Part shown: one piece after another, positions 26,459-33,395 of the stretch
Layout: every line of letters starts with the position of its first letter
Numbering within the stretch: the stretch's first letter is position 1
Source of the DNA: Peptostreptococcus russellii
GTDB taxonomy: Bacteria > Bacillota > Clostridia > Peptostreptococcales > Peptostreptococcaceae
Direction: 5' to 3'
DNA: 64,000 bases
NCBI RefSeq assembly: GCF_003012055.1
Contig: NZ_JYGE01000001.1
Coordinates: 160,465 to 224,464, forward strand
Made by a program: the position numbers and the translations under genes
Notes under the pieces: model-generated
What the model was told of the DNA's origin: nothing
The model's database searches: none
What the model saw: the letters and a program-made list of their open reading frames with translations, nothing else

Positions 26459-27217
26459 ATGTTGACAACAGTGTGTTACTTAGAAAGAGATAATAAAAGA
26501 TTAATGCTACATAGGACAAAGAAGAAAAATGATATAAACAAGGGAAAATGGATAGGTGTAGGTGGCAAACTAGAAAAAAATGAAAGTCCTTTAGAGTGTA
26601 TTAAAAGGGAAATAAAGGAAGAAACTGGGTATATAGCAAATACTTGTGATCTTAAAGGCTTGGTAGTTTTTAATTACAATGATAATGAATCGGAATTTAT
26701 GTATTTGTATACTTGCGAAGATTTTTCAGGTGAAATGATAGAGTGCAATGAAGGAGATTTAAAATGGATAAGAAAGGAAGATATCAAGGATTTAAATCTT
26801 TGGGAAGGTGACAGAATTTTTATAGACTTAATTCATAATAATGCAGAATTTTTTTATCTAACATTAAACTATAAAGACGATGTCCTAGTAGATCACCAGC
26901 TAGAGTTTGAAGAGGATGAATTTGCAAGATTTGAAGTATTTGTTCCAGAAGACTATGTTCAAGCTATTGTAGATGAGCTAGGAAAGTACAAACTTATAGA
27001 TCAGGGATATTATGGTTCAGCGTATTCAACTGTAAGTGTCTTGGGTCATTGGACTTCTCTAGATGGAGCTAATCCCTTTGATGGAGAACTTGGTAAGGAA
27101 ACAGTGGCAAAAGAAAGTTTGATGAAATTTAGAGTGAAAAAAGAATTCAAAGAATTGGCTTATTATTTGGTTAAGAGAGCACACCCTTATGAAACGGCAG
27201 TAATAAATATTTTTTAA
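26459..27217 (+). CDS. Nudix hydrolase fused to a NIF3/YqfO-like (CutA-fold) domain
   Basis: A 252-residue two-domain protein. Residues 1-130 are a Nudix fold with the Nudix box GGKLEKNESPLECIKREIKEETGY; it resembles 8-oxo-dGTP diphosphatases of the MutT group, hydrolysing oxidised or damaged nucleotides. Residues about 160-252 resemble the small domain inserted in NIF3/YqfO proteins (EVFVPEDYVQAIVDEL, GHWTSLDGANPF, AHPYETAVINIF). That domain has a CutA-like fold and may bind metals or an unknown ligand. Thus a fusion rather than two genes. RBS TGGAG precedes the ATG. A tandem duplication spans its stop codon. Confidence 0.83.
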   Translation: MLTTVCYLERDNKRLMLHRTKKKNDINKGKWIGVGGKLEKNESPLECIKREIKEETGYIANTCDLKGLVVFNYNDNESEFMYLYTCEDFSGEMIECNEGDLKWIRKEDIKDLNLWEGDRIFIDLIHNNAEFFYLTLNYKDDVLVDHQLEFEEDEFARFEVFVPEDYVQAIVDELGKYKLIDQGYYGSAYSTVSVLGHWTSLDGANPFDGELGKETVAKESLMKFRVKKEFKELAYYLVKRAHPYETAVINIF

Positions 27218-27303
27218 TTCATAGTAAAAGTCAGTAATTTGTGTGAAAGAGCAGTGATAAATTTTCTAATCCATAGTAAAATCAGCAATATATATGTAAA
27301 AGA
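27197..27303. repeat. 54-bp tandem duplication spanning the Nudix gene stop codon
   Basis: 27197-27250 and 27251-27303 are clearly related throughout; both begin GCAGTRATAAAT. The first copy holds the last codons and TAA of the upstream gene and the second lies wholly downstream of it, so this is a tandem duplication that began within coding sequence. Confidence 0.83.
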
Positions 27304-27466
27304 CTCTTAATTCAAAGAAAAAATTATGAGGACAAAAATATAGCTATATGAAAAATGATGGACAAATCTATGAAAAGTAAAATATAGCCTGTAAATTTGG
27401 CAATAAATGAACTTGAAAAAGTTAAATAAATCTTATAGAAAGCTAGACAAATTAGGAGGGGTATAA

Positions 27467-27802
27467 ATGATAGAGCTTATGAATTTAAAAATGATATGTG
27501 ATTTTGAGTATAGAATAATAAAAAGTGATGAAAAAAATATGGATATATATGTTGATTTGGATTACAGAACTGTTGATATAAGAGATGATAAAATGGAGTT
27601 TTTTAATTCAAGGATACAGTTTCCAAAAGTAAAAGCTATGATAATGAGAATAACTTCAGACAGTGAAGTTATGACAATACACCTTTTGAGGGACATAGAT
27701 TTACTGTCTGCATTTGCAAATTTTGAAGTGGATTATTCGGAAAACATTTTCAAAATTATAAAAAAGGATGAATATGTAGTTCTTGAAAAAGAAGAAATAT
27801 AG
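27467..27802 (+). CDS. Hypothetical protein
   Basis: A 111-residue protein, mostly alternating hydrophobic and charged residues as in a beta-sandwich-like domain, with no signal peptide or membrane segment and no cysteine cluster (one Cys). RBS AGGAGGGG is strong. I recognise no family. A variant TTGAAAACGTTTTTA (27832-27846), similar to a CcpA site, follows its stop. Confidence 0.6.
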   Translation: MIELMNLKMICDFEYRIIKSDEKNMDIYVDLDYRTVDIRDDKMEFFNSRIQFPKVKAMIMRITSDSEVMTIHLLRDIDLLSAFANFEVDYSENIFKIIKKDEYVVLEKEEI

Positions 27803-27831
27803 TATTAAAATAAAAAAGCATATTTTACAAC

Positions 27832-27846
27832 TTGAAAACGTTTTTA
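27832..27846. promoter_or_regulatory. cre-like site (candidate CcpA)
   Basis: TTGAAAACGTTTTTA matches most of the catabolite-response consensus. It lies after the hypothetical gene and far (about 450 bp) upstream of the barstar-like gene. Confidence 0.3.
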
Positions 27847-28154
27847 AAATTTAATTTAATTTAGAAAGTAAAACAAAAGTTTAGTAATGAATTGTTATGT
27901 TAGAAGTTGAATTTTTTTTGAAAAAAAGGCAACAGAAGTGTCTTTTAATGTTAAAATAGAAGTATGTATATAGTGAAATATATTTTCGTAGATCTAGATA
28001 TTTTAAAGGTGAAATAAAGTTATAGTTAAAGAAAATTAGAATGCTTTTTAAGAAAATTATTAAAAAATATTTTAAAAACATAAACTATGACTCTTAAAAT
28101 CAGATTATTTACAAAATAAAGAAAAAAAGATTTCTTATTGGATGAAAAAAATTT

Positions 28155-28233
28155 GTATTAGGGGGGGAATATATGTATAACTGAAATAAAGTTTTTTAGG
28201 GGAGCATATATATCTGAAATAAAGTTTATTGGA
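28155..28233. repeat. Direct repeat, about 33 bp, two copies
   Basis: Two copies with an AT-rich ATATATGTATA/CATATATATC portion and CTGAAATAAAGTTT occur between 27847 and the barstar-like gene. Otherwise 27847-28301 is AT-rich and shows no ORF. Confidence 0.65.
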
Positions 28234-28301
28234 AGAAGATAAATAAACTAGAAAACACTATATATTAATTATTATTTTGATAGAAAAGGAGTTTTATAGC
28301 A

Positions 28302-28529
28302 ATGGAAAAGTTAACAGTAGATTTCAACAACTTAGAAACACTTGATCAGTTTCATGAATTTATCAAGAAGAATTTAAACTTATCTTCGGAATATGGTGGC
28401 AATTTGGAGGCACTTCACGATGTAGTAGTTAATAGCAATATAAAGTTTGAAGTAATAAAGGGCGGACCTATTTTGATGGAAATGCAGGAAATAATTGCTG
28501 ATTTACTAGGCCATAATATAAAAAATTAG
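28302..28529 (+). CDS. Barstar-like RNase inhibitor
   Basis: A 75-residue acidic protein resembling barstar, including the LDQFHEFIKKNLNLSSEYGGN and LEALHDVVV regions that precede the RNase-binding helix. Barstar binds and blocks barnase-type ribonucleases. No RNase or toxin is adjacent, so this is an orphan, perhaps protecting against incoming RNases or a target elsewhere. RBS AAAAGGAG lies ten bases before the ATG. Confidence 0.85.
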   Translation: MEKLTVDFNNLETLDQFHEFIKKNLNLSSEYGGNLEALHDVVVNSNIKFEVIKGGPILMEMQEIIADLLGHNIKN

Positions 28530-28837
28530 AGTATTTGAAAAATATTAGGTAACTAAATTTATAATGTAAACTAGATAAAACTTAAAAAAATAAAATAAAT
28601 TGTGCTTTTAAAATAAATAAAAATAAAAGATAATTAAAAATATTATTTATTAAAAGATAGATTTCAATTATTTTTAGTGTAGAAAATTTTCTAATCACTT
28701 TATTTTGCTTAAAAAATATTTTATGGGGTATCTTTCATAAGGAATAAACTTAATACTGACTAATACTAGCTATGGATTGGAAAATAAATAGCTAGTTGAT
28801 TATAAAAATTAAACTATGAAAGGAGATGTGTATATTT
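28530..28837. other. Intergenic region upstream of the NRAMP gene
   Basis: About 300 bp of AT-rich DNA. I see no ORF, strong hairpin or consensus promoter that I would defend. Confidence 0.5.
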
Positions 28838-30094
28838 ATGGATTTTTTTAAAAGATTTAAAACAAATACGCATAAACCCGTTAAAGGAGTTAGAAATTTT
28901 TTGAAGTATGTAGGTCCAGGGCTATTGGTTACGGTTGGATTCATTGATCCAGGTAACTGGGCGTCAAATATATCTTCAGGAGCTGACTATGGATATGTAC
29001 TACTTTGGATGGTAACTCTCTCTACAATTATGCTAATTGTACTGCAGCACAATGCAGCTCATTTGGGTATTGTAACAGGGGATTGTCTATCGGAATCGGC
29101 TACTAAAAATTTATCGAAAAAGGTATCAATTCCAGTATTAATAACATCTTTACTAGCAGTTATTGCAACCACAATGGCAGAAGTATTGGGAGGTGCAATT
29201 GCCTTAAAAATGTTATTTCACCTACCGATAGAACTAGGTGCAGTCTTAGTATCTATATTTGTTTTACTTATGATGTTTTCTCATTCTTATGCAAAATTGG
29301 AGAGATACATTATTGCTTTTGTATCTTTGATAGGTATATCTTTTATTATAGAGTTGGCTATGGTACCAGTAGATTGGAATGCAGCGGCAAAGGGATGGGT
29401 TACAGTATCTCTACCAGATGGTTCAATACCTATAGTAATGGCTGTTTTGGGAGCTGTAGTAATGCCTCATAATTTGTTTTTACATTCAGAGGTAATACAG
29501 TCTAGAGAATTTAACACAGCAGATGATAAAGTGATTAAAAAGCAATTAAAATATGAGTTCTTAGATACATTGTTTTCTATGATTGTTGGCTGGGGGATCA
29601 ACTCGGCAATGATAATACTTGCAGCAGCAACTTTCTTCAAAAATGGAATTGCTGTTTCTGAATTAGAAAGTGCACAAAGACTTTTAGCACCGATGCTTGG
29701 AAATATGGCTTCAGTAATATTTGCATTAGCCTTATTATTTGCAGGTATATCATCAACTATGACAGCTTTGATGGCAGGTGGATCAATATTTGCAGGAATG
29801 TTTAATGAACCATATGATATAAAAGATTTTCACAGTAAATTTGCGGTTGTTGCGACATTAGTAATATCTACAATAATAATATTTTTTGTATCTGATCCCT
29901 TTGAGGGATTAATATATTCGCAAATGCTACTTTCTATACAGTTACCAATTACTGTATTTTTACAGATATATTTAACATCATCTGAAAAAATAATGGGTAA
30001 ATACAAGAATACAGCATTTACAAAAGTATTATTGATAATAATTGCTATTATACTTACAATATTGAATGTTATGCTTTTCAAGGAATTATTATAG
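28838..30094 (+). CDS. mntH: NRAMP family divalent metal transporter
   Basis: About 418 residues with eleven helices. The metal-binding motif DPGN (residues 37-40) in TM1 and MPHNLFLHS (Met209-Pro-His211) in TM6 are intact, as required for Mn2+/Fe2+ uptake with protons. The open frame begins at ATG 28826, but that codon adjoins AAAGGAG; the ATG at 28838 is taken as the start. No metal-repressor box is evident. It is monocistronic and ends at a terminator. Confidence 0.92.
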   Translation: MDFFKRFKTNTHKPVKGVRNFLKYVGPGLLVTVGFIDPGNWASNISSGADYGYVLLWMVTLSTIMLIVLQHNAAHLGIVTGDCLSESATKNLSKKVSIPVLITSLLAVIATTMAEVLGGAIALKMLFHLPIELGAVLVSIFVLLMMFSHSYAKLERYIIAFVSLIGISFIIELAMVPVDWNAAAKGWVTVSLPDGSIPIVMAVLGAVVMPHNLFLHSEVIQSREFNTADDKVIKKQLKYEFLDTLFSMIVGWGINSAMIILAAATFFKNGIAVSELESAQRLLAPMLGNMASVIFALALLFAGISSTMTALMAGGSIFAGMFNEPYDIKDFHSKFAVVATLVISTIIIFFVSDPFEGLIYSQMLLSIQLPITVFLQIYLTSSEKIMGKYKNTAFTKVLLIIIAIILTILNVMLFKELL

Positions 30095-30152
30095 GAAATA
30101 AGATTTTTTAAAAAGTTTTTAAATAAAATTGATAATAAAATGAAAATATACA

Positions 30153-30187
30153 AATAAAAAGAGTCTGCATATGCGGGCTCTTTTTAT
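30153..30187. terminator. Bidirectional terminator
   Basis: AAAAAGAG pairs with CTCTTTTT and CTGCATATGCGG forms the inner stem, between the NRAMP gene (+) and the GNAT gene (-). Confidence 0.85.
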
Positions 30188-30206
30188 TTAGATATTTATG
30201 TAAATT

Positions 30207-30479
30207 TTAAAGATATATATGAGATTTCTCTGGATGTTTATCAGCCCAAACTCTAGCATAACTACAGTCTAGATATGTTTTCCAGTTATTTTTCTCTATT
30301 ATCTTAGCAGCCTCTTCCATTAACTTGCTAGCAATTCCCTGCCCTCTAAGAGAGGATGATACATAGGTAGAATCAATATTTACTGTATCTTCATCTACCA
30401 TAGGAAATGTGATTTCAGCTACTATATGTCCATTCTCATCTTCTAAATATATTCTATGTTCTTCATATTTAAAATCCAT
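30207..30479 (-). CDS. Small GNAT-like acetyltransferase (YidJ type)
   Basis: A 90-residue single-domain protein with a truncated GNAT core: VSSSLRGQGIASKLMEEAAKIIE is the acetyl-CoA-binding loop and helix, and the ending DKHPEKSHIYL is typical of the small YidJ-like family. ATG at 30479 is seven bases from AGGAGG; an in-frame TTG at 30485 is too close to it. Function is not known. Confidence 0.85.
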   Translation of the reverse strand: MDFKYEEHRIYLEDENGHIVAEITFPMVDEDTVNIDSTYVSSSLRGQGIASKLMEEAAKIIEKNNWKTYLDCSYARVWADKHPEKSHIYL

Positions 30480-30571
30480 ATTCAAACCTCCTTAATATTT
30501 TCTTATATTTAATTATATCATATTAAGAGAAAAAATATTTAAAAATATAAAATTTTGAGAAAATTCAGCGT

Positions 30572-31093
30572 CTAAATTTTGCTTTTATCCAATGAGCGTT
30601 TAACAGCTGTGTATATAAGTAGTGAAGTGACTATTCCAAAAGTAGCCTGTAGTGAGTTTGCAGGAACAGCTGCCAGAGATGTTTGTATTCCATACATAAA
30701 GATCTCTCCTATAAAGTATCCTGATACCATAACTATTCCGCCAATAATAGTTCCAATAACATTTCCTTTTTTACCAGAAACCTTCTCTGCTATTAGTCCA
30801 CATAGAAAACCTTCTAGACCTTTTGCTACAAGGGTAACTGGTGCATAAATAGCATAGCCAAGAATAACATCTGCAAGTGCAGATCCAACACCGCCTATAA
30901 TTCCACCATGTTTTTTACCTAAATAAAGCCCAGAAAATAATACCACTGTATCTCCCATATTTACATATCCGTGAGCACCTACAACAGGTATTTGTACAAT
31001 CATAGTCATAATAGTTGTAAGAGCCATTAAAATTCCACATATAACAAAATCTTTTGTTTGAAACTTATTTGCTTCATAAGTATGACTGCTCAT
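30572..31093 (-). CDS. ECF transporter S component
   Basis: A 173-residue protein with six hydrophobic helices, the size of a vitamin-binding S component, which works with a shared EcfA-A'-T module elsewhere. GYVNMGDTVVLFSGLYLG and GVGSALADVILGYAIYAPVTLVAKGLEGFLCG are typical of the HmpT/PdxU-like group, which binds vitamin precursors. Its specific vitamin is not clear. No riboswitch is seen upstream, only inverted repeats. Confidence 0.88.
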   Translation of the reverse strand: MSSHTYEANKFQTKDFVICGILMALTTIMTMIVQIPVVGAHGYVNMGDTVVLFSGLYLGKKHGGIIGGVGSALADVILGYAIYAPVTLVAKGLEGFLCGLIAEKVSGKKGNVIGTIIGGIVMVSGYFIGEIFMYGIQTSLAAVPANSLQATFGIVTSLLIYTAVKRSLDKSKI

Positions 31094-31117
31094 AGTCTAC
31101 CTCCAATTTATTTATAA

Positions 31118-31197
31118 TATAGTTTTTTCTTTAACTATACTATATTATAAAAAGATACAATAATCAATTTGTATGTCAATAAAAAATACATTGTATC
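31118..31197 (-). promoter_or_regulatory. Inverted repeats upstream of the ECF S component
   Basis: GATACAAT (31154-31161) and ATTGTATC (31190-31197) are exact inverse partners with centres 36 bp apart, near a minus-strand TTGATT-17-TATAGT promoter-like pair. Nearer the start, AATATAGT/ACTATATT is another inverse pair. A regulator is possible but not named. Confidence 0.4.
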
Positions 31198-31299
31198 GAT
31201 TCATTAATAAGAAAGTAGAAAAAATAATTCTTTGGAAAACAAAAATACTAAAAAGTAATGTATAATGAATATAGGAGTTTGTTTAAAAGGAGGTTCTAA

Positions 31300-32049
31300 A
31301 TGTTAACAGAAGAACGTTTTAAATATATTTTAGATAAAGTGAAAATAAAGGGGACTGTAAAACTAAAGGATCTAGTTTCTGAGTTAGATGTGAGTGAGTC
31401 CACTATTAGAAGGGATCTCGATGAGTTAGAGGAGATGGAACTTCTAAAAAGAGTTCATGGTGGAGCAGTAGGAACTAAGAGTAATTTTGCAGCAGATAAC
31501 ACGATAACAGAGAGGATAACTCAGTATTCCTCTGAAAAGAAAAGGATTGCAAAGTATTGCTCTGAGTTGATAGAAGACGGTGATTTTATATATATCGATT
31601 CTGGTACAACGACTTATGAGCTAATACCATATTTAAAGGATAAGAATGTAATAGTTGTAACAAATGGTGTTTATAATGTTGAGAGATTACTAGAGTACAA
31701 TGTAAAAACATATATACTTGGTGGAGGAATAAAAGAAATTACTAGGACTGTAGTTGGAGAGCAGGCTTTGAAGCAAATTGAGGACTTCAGATTTAATAAG
31801 GCCTTTATAGGTGCAAATGGAGTAACATTTAACGCAGCTATAACAACTCCAGATATAAGTGAGGCGGTCTTAAAAAGAGAAGCAATACTAAGGGCAGAAG
31901 AATCTTTTGTCTTGGTAGATTCAAGCAAGTTTGGCAAGGTATCATTTTCTAAAATCTGTGATTTAGAAGACGTTTCAATAGTTACAGATGCAGATAAAGA
32001 TGAGATGGATGAGGATATATTAGAAGCTACAAATGTAATATTGATTTAG
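31300..32049 (+). CDS. fruR: DeoR family repressor of fructose utilisation
   Basis: A 249-residue DeoR regulator. The helix-turn-helix (VKLKDLVSELDVSESTIRRDLDELE) occupies residues 18-44 and the DeoR effector-binding domain follows, with GDFIYIDSGTTTYEL, VVTNGVYNVERLL and LGGGIKEITRTVVGEQA. It is followed by its own terminator and then by fruK-fruA. FruR of Firmicutes senses fructose 1-phosphate. RBS AAAGGAGG. TGAAAGAAAGTGATTG repeats upstream of fruK are its likely targets. Confidence 0.87.
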   Translation: MLTEERFKYILDKVKIKGTVKLKDLVSELDVSESTIRRDLDELEEMELLKRVHGGAVGTKSNFAADNTITERITQYSSEKKRIAKYCSELIEDGDFIYIDSGTTTYELIPYLKDKNVIVVTNGVYNVERLLEYNVKTYILGGGIKEITRTVVGEQALKQIEDFRFNKAFIGANGVTFNAAITTPDISEAVLKREAILRAEESFVLVDSSKFGKVSFSKICDLEDVSIVTDADKDEMDEDILEATNVILI

Positions 32050-32094
32050 CAGTAAGCAAAATTTATATTTAAAAAAATAAAAAATATATCTTGA

Positions 32095-32127
32095 AAAGTA
32101 CCTAGTTATTTATTAGGTACTTTTTTA
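32095..32127 (+). terminator. Terminator after fruR
   Basis: AAAAGTACCTA and TAGGTACTTTTTT form an 11-bp stem with a T run, so fruR and fruKA are probably separate transcripts. Confidence 0.88.
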
Positions 32128-32157
32128 ATATTTATAAATTATAAAATTGACGAATTA

Positions 32158-32261
32158 TGAAAGAAAGTGATTGTAAATAATGGTAATGAAGAGATATTTT
32201 GATAAAATATGAAAGAAAGTGATTGATTTATTACAATACAAATGCTATAATCAAATCAATC
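32158..32261 (+). promoter_or_regulatory. fruKA promoter with candidate FruR operators
   Basis: TGAAAGAAAGTGATTG occurs exactly at 32158-32173 and 32210-32225, 52 bp apart (about five helical turns). The second overlaps the -35 TTGATT (32223-32228), which is 17 bp from TATAAT (32246-32251). GATTGATTT (32221-32229) also has an inverse partner AAATCAATC (32253-32261) around the promoter. DeoR regulators commonly bind repeats of this size. Confidence 0.6.
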
Positions 32262-32355
32262 AATATAAAAAGATAAAAAGGGTAGTTATAAGTATAAGAT
32301 GATTAAAATCTTTGTATGAAAAATATATGATTATACTTTGAAAGGTGGGAAAAGG

Positions 32356-33267
32356 ATGATATATACTGTAACTCTTAATCCTTCAATAGATTATATAGTG
32401 CATGTAGAAAAGTTTATAGAAGGAAGTCTAAATAGATCCACAAAAGATTATATAAATGTAGGTGGAAAAGGAATAATGGTTTCAAAGCTTTTAAGAAATA
32501 TTGGAGTTGATAATGTGGCTCTTGGATTTTTAGGTGGTTTTACAGGGGCATATATTAAAGATTGGTTTGAAGAAAACGATTTTAAGGAAAATTTCGTAGA
32601 GCTTGAAGAAAATACAAGAATTAATGTAAAGCTAAAGTCAGACAAGGAAAGTGAGATAAATGCTCAAGGACCACACATTTCAAATGATAAAAAAGAAGAA
32701 TTTATCAAGAGTGTAGAGAATATAAAAAAGGGAGACACTATTATTGTATCAGGAAGTAATGCTTTAGGACTTGATGAAAGTATATTTTTCGAAATTATAA
32801 AAGAGTGCGATAAAAAAGGTGCCGATTTTGTAATAGATACAACAGGAAAGGCTTTACTTGAGTCAATTAAAAGATCTCCACTGCTTATAAAACCGAATAT
32901 AGATGAGTTTGGAGAGTTATTTGGAAAAATATTTACAAGTAAAGAAGAATTAGCACCATATGCAAGGCAATGTTTAGATATGGGGGCCAAAAATGTAATT
33001 ATTTCTCTAGGAAAAGATGGAGCAGCCTTCTTCAATAAAGATATTTCATACTATGCACCAAGAGTTGAAGGTCAGTTAGTAAATTCTGTTGGGGCTGGTG
33101 ATTCTATGATAGCTGGATTTGTAGCTAGTATAAAATCAGGCAAATCTGAACTTGAGAGTTTTAAGTATTCGGTAGCGTGTGGAAGTGCTACAGCTTTTTC
33201 TCAAGATATAGCTGATAAAGAAAAAATTGAGGAGATACTTAAAAAAGTTAAATTAGAAAAAATATAA
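32356..33267 (+). CDS. fruK: 1-phosphofructokinase
   Basis: About 303 residues and a PfkB-type sugar kinase phosphorylating fructose 1-phosphate made by FruA. IYTVTLNPSIDYIVHV, GGKGIMVSKLLRNIG, the anion-hole and catalytic Asp motif VGAGDSMIAGF, and the middle lid SGSNALG are present. The open frame extends upstream, but RBS AAAGGTGG places the ATG at 32356 in charge. It precedes fruA. Confidence 0.93.
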   Translation: MIYTVTLNPSIDYIVHVEKFIEGSLNRSTKDYINVGGKGIMVSKLLRNIGVDNVALGFLGGFTGAYIKDWFEENDFKENFVELEENTRINVKLKSDKESEINAQGPHISNDKKEEFIKSVENIKKGDTIIVSGSNALGLDESIFFEIIKECDKKGADFVIDTTGKALLESIKRSPLLIKPNIDEFGELFGKIFTSKEELAPYARQCLDMGAKNVIISLGKDGAAFFNKDISYYAPRVEGQLVNSVGAGDSMIAGFVASIKSGKSELESFKYSVACGSATAFSQDIADKEKIEEILKKVKLEKI

Positions 33268-33295
33268 AATAACCATCTTAAAAATAAAGAGGGTT

Positions 33296-33373
33296 GTATT
33301 TAGAAAAAGTAAAGAGTGATTGTATTTAGAAAAAGTAAAGAGTGATTATATTTAGAATTAATATAGAATAATT
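33296..33373. repeat. 26-bp tandem repeat before fruA, about three copies
   Basis: GTATTTAGAAAAAGTAAAGAGTGATT starts at 33296 and 33322, a diverged copy at 33348 and a fourth fragment (ATATTTGGAAAGGACGG) that contains the fruA ribosome binding site. Confidence 0.85.
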
Positions 33374-33395
33374 ATATTTGGAAAGGACGGTTATT

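Noticed and set aside
28302..28529. Toxin-antitoxin pair with barstar as antitoxin
   Set aside because: No RNase or toxin-like ORF lies on either side; the neighbours are an unknown beta-rich protein and a metal transporter.
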